From positions 33,940 to 97,939 of the forward strand of contig NZ_BMYQ01000015.1 of NCBI RefSeq assembly GCF_014652355.1: a stretch of 64,000 nucleotides of DNA, read 5' to 3'. Shown piece by piece: positions 36,497 to 43,920 of this stretch. The DNA is from Gemmobacter lanyuensis. GTDB taxonomy: Bacteria > Pseudomonadota > Alphaproteobacteria > Rhodobacterales > Rhodobacteraceae. Below the pieces are notes generated by a model. That model worked only from the letters and a program-made list of their open reading frames with translations. It did not search any database and was not told the origin of the DNA. The stretch's first letter is position 1. Each line of letters begins with the position of its first letter. A program made the position numbers and the translations under genes.

Positions 36497-37201
36497 ATGA
36501 CCGATACCCCTGCCCCGCCCCTTCCCGAACGCAAGCGCGGTTCCGGCGTGAAGATGGTTTACGATCTGCTGCGGGATGAGATCCTCAATCTGGCGCTGCC
36601 CCCCGGCAGCCCTTTGGACGAGGTGGCCCTGGCGGAACGCTTTGCCATGTCGCGCACCCCCATCCGCGAGGCGCTGGCCCGGCTGGCGACGGAAGGCCTG
36701 ATCGATACGCTGCCCAACCGGTCGACCATGGTGTCGAACATCGATTTCGCCAATCTGCATACGTTCTTTGAGGCGATCACGCTGATGTATCGCGTGACGA
36801 CCCGGCTCGCCGCGCAATATCACCGCCCCGAGGATCTGGACATCTTTCGCGCCCATCAGGCCGAATTTGCCGCCGCCGTGGCGCGGCGTGATGCGCTGGG
36901 AATGATCGCCACCAACCGCAATTTTCACGCCGCCATCGCAGAGGCCGGGCGCAACCCCTATTACACCGGGCTTTTCGTGCGGCTGCTGGATGAGGGGCGG
37001 CGGTTGTTGCGGCTGTACTATCAATCCTTCGATGACAGCCCGCCCCCGGCCGTGGTCGCAGAACATGAAGAGATGATCGCCGCCATCGCCGCGCGCGACA
37101 TTGCGACGTCGGACCGATTGGCAAAGGCACACGCCGATCAGATCGTGCATCAGATCCAGCAAATGCTGTCGCGCGACGAACGTCAGGACATTGAATTGTA
37201 A
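36497..37201 (+). CDS. GntR family transcriptional regulator (FCD subfamily)
   Basis: 234 aa: winged helix (about residues 18-82, DEVALAERFAMSRTPIREALARLATEGLI) and an FCD domain with metal-type His residues (NRNFHAAIAEA; EHEEMIAAI). It starts 67 bp after the small membrane protein gene and is convergent with the Ldh-family gene. The hydroxyproline-type genes to its right, and a GTATAC-centred site at 38441, make it a candidate hydroxyproline regulator. Confidence 0.88.
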   Translation: MTDTPAPPLPERKRGSGVKMVYDLLRDEILNLALPPGSPLDEVALAERFAMSRTPIREALARLATEGLIDTLPNRSTMVSNIDFANLHTFFEAITLMYRVTTRLAAQYHRPEDLDIFRAHQAEFAAAVARRDALGMIATNRNFHAAIAEAGRNPYYTGLFVRLLDEGRRLLRLYYQSFDDSPPPAVVAEHEEMIAAIAARDIATSDRLAKAHADQIVHQIQQMLSRDERQDIEL

Positions 37202-37239
37202 GCTGCGCCTGCCGTCCCGATGGGACGGACAGGCGCAGC
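37202..37239. terminator. Long hairpin between convergent gntR and Ldh-family genes
   Basis: GCTGCGCCTGCCGTCCC (37202-37218) pairs with GGGACGG-A-CAGGCGCAGC (37222-37239), a 17-bp stem with one bulged A and a 3-nt loop. No T-run follows on either strand. Position between convergent genes suggests termination or transcript protection. Confidence 0.6.
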
Positions 37240-37327
37240 GCGGGGTCCGGGGCCGCAGGGAAGGCACGGCCCCGGGGCAGGCAGGTGAAACCGGAGGAGC
37301 GATCCCGCCGCCTGCTACTCGGGCGGC

Positions 37328-38365
37328 TCAGGCCACCGCGTCCAGACCCTGCGCCGTCAGCCGGTCCAACCCGGCAATCTCGGCCGCAGTCAGTGTAACA
37401 CCCTGGCTTTCCGAAATCTTCCGCGCGGCAAAGCGCCGCTGCGAGGGCAGCCGCGCGCCCTGCCCCACGATGGCCTCGAACAGCACTTCGGCCCGCGCCA
37501 GCGGATTGCCGGGGCGCCCGGCGGCAAAGCGTGCGGGGTCAAAGGCCAGAATCAGCTCGCCATGGAAGGGCGCAAGCGTGGTGGTGCCGAGATAATCCAG
37601 CACTTCGGGGCTGGTCAGATCGCCGATCATGATGGCGGCCAGCAGTTCGATCATGGTGCCGATGGCCGCCCCCTTGTGCCCGCCGAAAGGCAGCATGGCG
37701 CCCTCAAGCGCGGCCTCGGGGTCGGTCGTGGGGTTGCCATCGGCATCAATGGCCCAGCCTTCCGGCAGGGGCTTGCCCGCGCGGCGGTGCAGTTCGATCT
37801 CGCCCCGTGCGGCGACCGAGGTGGCAAAGTCAAAGACATAAGGCGGCGCATCGGCGCGCGGCCAGCCGAAGGCGAAGGGGTTGGTGCCCAGAAGGGGCTT
37901 GTTCCCACCCGTGGGGGCGACGGTGGCATAGCTGGGGCACATGACCATGGCCGACAGGCCCTGGGCGGTCACGGCCTCCACCTCGGGCCAAAGCGCCGAA
38001 AAATGCGTGCAATCATTGATCACCAGCGCGGCAAGACCCAGCTCGCGCGCCCGTGCCGCCAGCACCGGCAGACCCAGCTCGAACGCCGGATTGGCGAAAC
38101 CGCCCTTGGCATCGACCCGCACGATGGCGGTGCCTTCGCCCGCGTCCAGCACAGGTTCGGCCAGCGGATTGACCTTGCCCGCCTTTACCGTCCTAAGCGC
38201 ACCTTCGATGCGATAGATCCCGTGCGATTTGCAAGCATCACGTTCGCCCGCGACAATGACCGAGGTCAGCGCACGGGTCTGCGCGGCGTTCATGCCGGCG
38301 CGGCGGAAAATCGTTTCGACCCGGGCCGTCAGATCAGCAAGGGAAAGGGTCACGGTATCGGTCAT
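37328..38365 (-). CDS. Ldh-family NAD(P)H oxidoreductase, probable delta-1-pyrroline-2-carboxylate reductase
   Basis: 345 aa of the malate/L-lactate dehydrogenase (Ldh_2) family, with the conserved CKSHGIYRIEG His region (about residue 48), NDCTHFSALWP, GTNPFAFGWPR and PFGGHKGAA motifs. Members in hydroxyproline clusters reduce delta-1-pyrroline-2-carboxylate or piperideine-2-carboxylate to L-proline or pipecolate. That activity would complete the trans-3-hydroxyproline route starting with the dehydratase at 2682-3719. It is divergent from the FAD oxidase gene. A malate or ureidoglycolate dehydrogenase role is less likely by context. Confidence 0.8.
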   Translation of the reverse strand: MTDTVTLSLADLTARVETIFRRAGMNAAQTRALTSVIVAGERDACKSHGIYRIEGALRTVKAGKVNPLAEPVLDAGEGTAIVRVDAKGGFANPAFELGLPVLAARARELGLAALVINDCTHFSALWPEVEAVTAQGLSAMVMCPSYATVAPTGGNKPLLGTNPFAFGWPRADAPPYVFDFATSVAARGEIELHRRAGKPLPEGWAIDADGNPTTDPEAALEGAMLPFGGHKGAAIGTMIELLAAIMIGDLTSPEVLDYLGTTTLAPFHGELILAFDPARFAAGRPGNPLARAEVLFEAIVGQGARLPSQRRFAARKISESQGVTLTAAEIAGLDRLTAQGLDAVA

Positions 38366-38440
38366 GGCGGGCCTGCAGCTGGTGGAGGGACAAAAGCGCA
38401 GGCCGGGGCGGGGCCGGAACCTGCGGCAAAGGGTGCGTCA

Positions 38441-38450
38441 TGTATACGTC
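38441..38450. promoter_or_regulatory. GTATAC-centred site between divergent Ldh and FAD oxidase genes
   Basis: ATGTATACGT shares the GTATAC core of the perfect palindrome at 3754-3767, in the equivalent position before a hydroxyproline gene. It is only an 8-of-10 dyad (ATGTATACGT against ACGTATACAT), so this is a weak operator candidate. Confidence 0.35.
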
Positions 38451-38527
38451 TTGTATTTAATGATTGCCAGTCCGAACTTGACGGAGGATATTGGCGCGGA
38501 AATGATACCGCCGGTGCGGAGGGAATC

Positions 38528-39790
38528 TTGCAGCTTTCACAACAACAGGACGGACCGGCCGATGTGCTGGTGATCGGCGCGGGCGTGGTCGGGCTTTCGG
38601 CGGCGCTGGCGGTGCAGGCGCGGGGGTTGCGCGTGGCGGTGGTGGACCGCGAAGGGCCGGCTGCGGGGGCCAGCGCGGGGAACGCGGGGGCCTTTGCCTT
38701 TACCGATATCCTGCCGCTCGCCTCGCCGGGGATTTTGCGGAAGGCGCCGAAGTGGCTGCTCGATCCGCTGGGCCCGCTGACGGTGCCGCCCGCCTATGCG
38801 CTGAAGATCGCGCCCTGGATGTTCCGCTTCTGGCGGGCCTGTTCGCCCGCGGCGGTGGCACGGTCCACCGTGGCGCAAACCGGCCTCATGGATCTGTCCA
38901 AGGCCGAGCTGGAACCCTTCCTGCGCCTGACCGGGACCGAAGGCATGCTGCGCCGCGACGGGAACCTGCAGGTCTATGAAGGCACGGCCGAATTCAAGGC
39001 CTCGCTGCCCGGCTGGCAAGCGCGCACCGATCACGGGATCGAATTCCACCACATGACCCCGGCCGAGATGGCCGATCTGCAACCGGGTCTTTCGTCGCGC
39101 TTCACACATGGCACCTTTACGCCCGGCTGGTATTCCATCGCCGACCCCAAACTCTACACCCTGGCGCTGGCGGATCGGTTCCGCGCCCAAGGCGGCCAGA
39201 TCCTCACGGCCGAGGTTGCGTCGCTGGAACCGGGTGAGGCGGCGGTGACGCTGCGCCTCAAGGGCGGCGCCAGACTGACGGCTGCACAAGTCGTGCTGGC
39301 GGCAGGGGCGTTTTCGCATCGCATCGCGCGCAGCATCGGTGAAAAGATCCCGCTGGAAACCGAGCGCGGCTACAACACCACCCTGCCCGCCGATGCCTTC
39401 GACCTGAGGACGCAGATCACCTTTGGCGGCCACGGCTTTGTCATCAGCCGCCTGTCGACCGGCATCCGCGTCGGCGGCGCGGTGGAGCTGGGTGGGCTGG
39501 AGCTTGCGCCGAACTACAAGCGGTCCGAGGCGATGCTGAAAAAAGCGCAGGCCTTCCTGCCGGGGCTGCGCCCGACGGGCGGGGTGCAATGGATGGGCTT
39601 CCGCCCCTCACTGCCCGACAGCCTGCCCGCCATCGGCCCTGCCCGCGCCACGCCCCGCGTGATCCATGCTTTTGGGCATGGCCATCTGGGCCTGACGCAA
39701 AGCGCAGGCACCGCCCGCATCGTCGCCGATCTTCTGACCGGACAGCGCCCCGCGCTGGACCTGACCCCCTTCTCACCACAAAGGTTCTGA
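38528..39790 (+). CDS. FAD-dependent D-amino-acid/D-hydroxyproline oxidoreductase (DadA-like)
   Basis: 420 aa. N-terminal dinucleotide-binding motif VLVIGAGVVGLSAALA (residues about 12-27), then VVDREGPAAGASAGNAG. The DAO-family C-terminus has RPSLPDSLPAIGPA and GHGHLGLTQSAGTA. The reaction expected from context is oxidation of cis-4-hydroxy-D-proline, made by the downstream epimerase, to a pyrroline carboxylate. No in-frame ATG exists near the start of homology; I use TTG at 38528, preceded by GGAGGG. It is followed after 3 bp by the epimerase gene. Confidence 0.85.
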   Translation: MQLSQQQDGPADVLVIGAGVVGLSAALAVQARGLRVAVVDREGPAAGASAGNAGAFAFTDILPLASPGILRKAPKWLLDPLGPLTVPPAYALKIAPWMFRFWRACSPAAVARSTVAQTGLMDLSKAELEPFLRLTGTEGMLRRDGNLQVYEGTAEFKASLPGWQARTDHGIEFHHMTPAEMADLQPGLSSRFTHGTFTPGWYSIADPKLYTLALADRFRAQGGQILTAEVASLEPGEAAVTLRLKGGARLTAAQVVLAAGAFSHRIARSIGEKIPLETERGYNTTLPADAFDLRTQITFGGHGFVISRLSTGIRVGGAVELGGLELAPNYKRSEAMLKKAQAFLPGLRPTGGVQWMGFRPSLPDSLPAIGPARATPRVIHAFGHGHLGLTQSAGTARIVADLLTGQRPALDLTPFSPQRF

Positions 39791-39793
39791 CCC

Positions 39794-40795
39794 ATGGCCA
39801 GCCATACGTTTTCCTGCATCGACGGGCATACCTGCGGCAACCCCGTCCGCCTCGTCTCGGGCGGTGGCCCGCGTCTTGAAGGCGCAACCATGCTGGAGCG
39901 CCGCGCCCATTTTCTGCGCGAGTTCGACTGGGTCCGCACCGGCCTGATGTTTGAGCCGCGCGGCCATGACATGATGTCGGGCGCGATCCTCTATCCGCCG
40001 ACCCGGCCGGATTGCGATGTGGCCGTGCTGTTCATTGAAACTTCGGGCTGCCTGCCCATGTGCGGCCATGGCACGATCGGCACCATCACCATGGCCATCG
40101 AAAACGGCCTGATCACGCCGCGCGAACCCGGCAAGCTGTCGATCGACGCACCGGCAGGCAAGGTGGACATCACCTATCGCCAGGAAGGCCGCTATGTCGA
40201 AGAGGTGCGCCTGACCAACGTCCCGGGTTTCCTCTATGCCGAGGGCCTGACCGCCGAGGTCGAAGGTCTGGGCGAGATCGTGGTGGATGTGGCCTATGGC
40301 GGCAACTTCTATGCGATCGTCGAACCGCAGAAGAATTTCCGCGACATGGCCGATTTTACCGCAACGCAGCTTGTGGGCTTTTCACCCAAGCTGCGCGCTG
40401 CGCTGAATGCCAAATATGAATTCATCCACCCCGAACATCCGACGATCAACGGGCTGAGCCATATTCTCTGGACCGGTCAGCCCACGGTCGAAGGCGCCCA
40501 TGCCCGCAATGCGGTGTTCTACGGCGACAAGGCCATCGACCGCAGCCCCTGCGGCACCGGCACCTCGGCCCGCATGGCGCAGCTGGCGGCACGGGGCAAG
40601 CTGAAGGTCGGCGATGAATTCTGGCATGAATCGATCATCGGTTCGATCTTCAAGGGCCGGGTCGAGGCGGCGGTCGACGTGGCAGGCCGCCCGGCGATCA
40701 TCCCATCGGTCGCAGGCTGGGCGCGCATGACCGGCTACAACACCATCTTCATCGACGACCGCGATCCCTTTGCCCACGGTTTCGTGGTGAAGTGA
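39794..40795 (+). CDS. 4-hydroxyproline 2-epimerase (proline racemase superfamily)
   Basis: 333 aa with both catalytic cysteines: Cys90 in PMCGHGT and Cys253 in DRSPCGTGT. The Cys/Cys pair with the MCGHG context is the hydroxyproline 2-epimerase type, interconverting trans-4-hydroxy-L-proline and cis-4-hydroxy-D-proline. The adjacent D-amino-acid oxidase gene supports this over proline racemase. The gene for the next step (pyrroline-4-hydroxy-2-carboxylate deaminase) is not in the window. A possible 2-oxoglutarate semialdehyde dehydrogenase is at 52815-54254. Confidence 0.9.
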   Translation: MASHTFSCIDGHTCGNPVRLVSGGGPRLEGATMLERRAHFLREFDWVRTGLMFEPRGHDMMSGAILYPPTRPDCDVAVLFIETSGCLPMCGHGTIGTITMAIENGLITPREPGKLSIDAPAGKVDITYRQEGRYVEEVRLTNVPGFLYAEGLTAEVEGLGEIVVDVAYGGNFYAIVEPQKNFRDMADFTATQLVGFSPKLRAALNAKYEFIHPEHPTINGLSHILWTGQPTVEGAHARNAVFYGDKAIDRSPCGTGTSARMAQLAARGKLKVGDEFWHESIIGSIFKGRVEAAVDVAGRPAIIPSVAGWARMTGYNTIFIDDRDPFAHGFVVK

Positions 40796-40798
40796 CGG

Positions 40799-41752
40799 TT
40801 ACGGCTGGCGCGACCCGTCGCGCCGCCATTCCGACGGGGTCAGCCCGAACATGGCCTTGAACAGGCGCGAAAACTGCGCCTGATCGGAAAAGCCGAAGCG
40901 ATAGGCGATCTCGGCCATCGCAAGGCCGCGCGCGGCGGCAATCGTGTCGCGCGCGGCAATCAGCCGTTCCTCGCGGATGAATTGCGACACGGTCTTGTTG
41001 GTTTCGCTGAACAGCTCATGCAGGTAGCGTTTCGAAATCCCGCAGACCTCGGCGATCATCTCGGGCGAAAGGTTGGCATTCGACAGGTTCTGCCGCACCA
41101 CCTGTTCGGCGCGCCGCAGATGCCCCTGCCGCACCGCGCTGCGGACGCCATCATCCTTGTCCATGCGTTCGTCCAGCGCCAGCGCCAGCACTTCGACGAT
41201 CTGCCGCCCCAGCACCTGCGCCGCATGGCCATCGGCCGGGGGCAGCGCCTGCAATTGCGACATCATCAGCGTGAACAGCTCGGCCACCCCGCTGCGCGCA
41301 TCGACCACTTTGGCGCAAAAACGGTCGGGGTCGCGAATCTTTTCGGCCAGCGCCCGCTTTGACACCTTCAGCACGCTCAGTTCGTTCGCGGTGTCATAGG
41401 AAAAGCGGTAGGGTTCATCGCCCCGCTCAAGGATGAAGCCGCCGGGGTCGCAGCGCACCTCACGGCCCAGCTGGCGGAATTCGACCGGGCTCAGCCGTGG
41501 GACGGTGATCAGATATTCCTCTTCGCGCACCCCGGCCAGATGATCGGGGCGGCGTTCGTACTGCAGCGGCTCGGTCTTCATCCGCGAGAGCGACACCTGC
41601 CCCATCTGCCGCCGCTCCAGCGCGCCGGTGAAATGTGCCGCGTCTCGAAAGGTCAGGTGCAGGGGGAAATAGGTCTCGGCAATGACACGGCCCCATTGCG
41701 CCGCGCGCTGAGCGGCGGGCGTCAGATCCGTGCTGTGCGAGGTGACCTCCAT
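40799..41752 (-). CDS. AraC family transcriptional regulator
   Basis: 317 aa. An N-terminal AraC-binding-like domain (about residues 25-195; cupin-like) is followed by two C-terminal helix-turn-helix motifs (LSPEMIAEVCGISKRYLHELF and LAMAEIAYRFGFSDQAQFSRLFKAMFGLTPSEWRR). I start at MEVTSHSTD (41752). It is divergent from the hyuB-hyuA-liv operon, with a 17-bp direct repeat between them, and convergent with the epimerase gene 3 bp away. It probably activates the hyu/liv genes. Confidence 0.88.
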   Translation of the reverse strand: MEVTSHSTDLTPAAQRAAQWGRVIAETYFPLHLTFRDAAHFTGALERRQMGQVSLSRMKTEPLQYERRPDHLAGVREEEYLITVPRLSPVEFRQLGREVRCDPGGFILERGDEPYRFSYDTANELSVLKVSKRALAEKIRDPDRFCAKVVDARSGVAELFTLMMSQLQALPPADGHAAQVLGRQIVEVLALALDERMDKDDGVRSAVRQGHLRRAEQVVRQNLSNANLSPEMIAEVCGISKRYLHELFSETNKTVSQFIREERLIAARDTIAAARGLAMAEIAYRFGFSDQAQFSRLFKAMFGLTPSEWRRDGSRQP

Positions 41753-42066
41753 CCCGTTTCTCCGTTCCCGATGCAAGAATCGGTAATCGGGACACGGCAT
41801 CCGATCAAGAAAATTTCATGACAACCGGCCCCGATTGCACGGATCGCCAAACAGTCTTGCGCCCGCTGACAAATCCGCCGCGCCCTGTGCACGGATTGCC
41901 AAGCGAAAGCGCATCCATCTGCAAGATCGCCGCCCCCTTTCGCGGCACCCTGAGTCCCATATCGAGAGGCCCGCGAAACGGCCCGCAGAACAGGGAAATC
42001 ACCACAGCGCCGTTGCCGTGCCCCGGTCCTGTCATGCCGTTTCGCCCCAGGAAGGACCGACAGGGA
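41753..42066. other. 314-bp divergent regulatory region between araC and hyuB
   Basis: No gene is apparent. It holds two near-identical 17-bp direct repeats and a third partial copy (TGCAAGATCGCC at 41920-41931). I see no clear sigma-70 promoter and no terminator. Confidence 0.6.
41836..41904. promoter_or_regulatory. Direct-repeat operator, candidate AraC-type binding sites
   Basis: TGCACGGATCGCCAAAC (41836-41852) and TGCACGGATTGCCAAGC (41888-41904) differ at two of 17 positions. They are spaced 52 bp start to start, about five helical turns. Direct repeats on one face of DNA are typical of AraC-family activators, and the regulator gene adjoins. Confidence 0.6.
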
Positions 42067-43818
42067 ATGACAAAACGCAAGGTAGATCCGATCACGCTCT
42101 CCGTGGTGCGGGGGGTGCTGGAAACGACCCAGCGCGAAATGACGCTGACGCTGGAACAGACCGCGCGCAGCTCGGTGTTCAATCTGGCGCATGACTATTC
42201 GACCGCGCTGTTCAACCATACGCCCGAGATGATCCTGCAGGGCCAGGATATCCCGATCCACCTCGGCTCGCTCATCCCGGCGATGAAATCGGTCGCGCGC
42301 TTCTTCGAAGGTGACATCCACGAAGGCGACCTGATCCTGCACAATGACCCGGCCTATGGCGGCAGCCATATCATCGACACCTGCATGTATTACCCGGTGT
42401 TCTATGAAGGCGAGCTGGTGTTCTGGACCGTCTGCAAGGGCCATCTGACCGATATCGGCGGCCCGGTACCCGCAGGCTACAACCCCAATGCCACAGAAAT
42501 CTTCGCCGAAGGCCTGCGGATCCCGCCGGTCAAGCTCTGGGACAAGGGCAAGCCGCGCCACGACGTGATGAACCTGCTGCTCACCAACATGCGCGCCCGC
42601 CGCGATCAGGAAGGTGACTTCAACGCGCTGATCGGCGCCTGCCAGGTGGGGGCACGCAACCTCATCAACCTGATGAAGAAATACGGCAAGGACGTGGTGC
42701 AGGACTGCATCGCCGAACTGCTCGACATGGCCGAGGCGCATATGCGCAAGCTGATCGCGGGCGTGCCCGACGGCACCTATACCGGCACCGCGATCCTGGA
42801 AGACGCAGGCCACGGCTATGGCGATTTCGAAATCAAGGCGACCGTCACCATCACCGGCGACAGCTGCCATATCGAAATCAGCTCGCCCCCGCAGATCCCC
42901 TATTTCATCAACAGCTACGAAGGGAACAGCCATTCGGGCGTCTATCTGGGCCTGATGATGTTCGCCCAGCTGCCCCCGCCCTATAACGAAGGCCTCTATC
43001 GCTGCGTCTCGACCGACATGGGGCCAAAGGGCACGCTCTGCAACGCGAAATCCCCCGCGCCGCACATGAACTGCACCACTACGCCGATGGAAACCCTGAC
43101 CGATGCGGTGCGCCTCGCCTTTGAACAGGCCGCCCCGTCCAAGGTCTCGGCCAGCTGGGGCCATGCCAATGGCTGCAATATTGCCGGCTGGGACAAGCGC
43201 CATGACGAGGAATACGTGACCATGGTCCTCGCCTCCATCATCTCGGGCGCGGGCGCCACCGCAAGCCAGGATGGCTGGCATGCCTGCGGCCCCGAATGCT
43301 GCTTCGGCGCACTCACGTCGGGCGATATCGAGATGCTGGAACACAGCTACCCGATCATCATCCACCGCTATGGCCTGATGGAAGACAGCGGCGGCGCCGG
43401 GCGCAACCGCGGCGGCTCCGGCACCTGCTGGGAGGTCGAGCCCCTCGACAGCCCGATGACCCTGATCACCTTCGGAGAAGGCCGCCGCATCCCCGCCATG
43501 GGCGCCGCCGGGGCGAAATCCGCCCTGGTTCAGCCCAAGGTCGGACGGCTCGAAGTCACGCGGAACGGCGAAACCCGCATCATCACCGAAAACGTGATCG
43601 AAACCATCCAGCCCGGTGAACGCGCCGCCAACAAGAACCCGGGCGGCGGCGGCTACGGCAACCCCTTCGAACGCGACATCCAGAAGGTCGTCGAAGATGT
43701 CCGCAACGGCCTCGTCTCGCTCGAAGGCGCCCGACTCGACTACGGCGTCGTCATCACCGACCGCGACAGCCTCACCGTCGATCAAGCCGCCACCGCCCGC
43801 CTGCGCGCCGCCGCCTGA
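42067..43818 (+). CDS. hyuB: Hydantoinase B / oxoprolinase-type subunit HyuB
   Basis: 583 aa, full-length HyuB family (TLSVVRGVLETTQREM near the start; HNDPAYGGSHIIDTCMYYPVF; GGAGRNRGGSGTCWEVE; NPGGGGYGNPFERD near the end). With HyuA such proteins form ATP-dependent N-methylhydantoinase, 5-oxoprolinase or acetone/acetophenone carboxylase-like enzymes; the substrate here cannot be named from sequence. It starts the operon hyuB-hyuA-livGFHM-livJ, so the substrate is probably imported by the Liv system. The gap to hyuA (102 bp) holds GC-rich inverted repeats. Confidence 0.9.
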   Translation: MTKRKVDPITLSVVRGVLETTQREMTLTLEQTARSSVFNLAHDYSTALFNHTPEMILQGQDIPIHLGSLIPAMKSVARFFEGDIHEGDLILHNDPAYGGSHIIDTCMYYPVFYEGELVFWTVCKGHLTDIGGPVPAGYNPNATEIFAEGLRIPPVKLWDKGKPRHDVMNLLLTNMRARRDQEGDFNALIGACQVGARNLINLMKKYGKDVVQDCIAELLDMAEAHMRKLIAGVPDGTYTGTAILEDAGHGYGDFEIKATVTITGDSCHIEISSPPQIPYFINSYEGNSHSGVYLGLMMFAQLPPPYNEGLYRCVSTDMGPKGTLCNAKSPAPHMNCTTTPMETLTDAVRLAFEQAAPSKVSASWGHANGCNIAGWDKRHDEEYVTMVLASIISGAGATASQDGWHACGPECCFGALTSGDIEMLEHSYPIIIHRYGLMEDSGGAGRNRGGSGTCWEVEPLDSPMTLITFGEGRRIPAMGAAGAKSALVQPKVGRLEVTRNGETRIITENVIETIQPGERAANKNPGGGGYGNPFERDIQKVVEDVRNGLVSLEGARLDYGVVITDRDSLTVDQAATARLRAAA

Positions 43819-43920
43819 TCCTATTTTCTGTCCCGAAATATCCCCGGGGGGCGGGCCGCAGGCCCATGGGGGGCAGGCAGCCCCCCACCCCCGCCGACCC
43901 ATCCCAAAGGACCGCATCCC

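Noticed and set aside
37562..38527. N-terminal extension of the FAD oxidase by about 320 codons
   Set aside because: The extension is antisense to the Ldh-family gene; homology and a ribosome site place the start near 38528.
43819..43920. GC-rich inverted repeats between hyuB and hyuA as a possible mobile repeat
   Set aside because: The stretch is only 102 bp, has no second copy in the window and no flanking duplication; it is probably an ordinary intergenic hairpin region.
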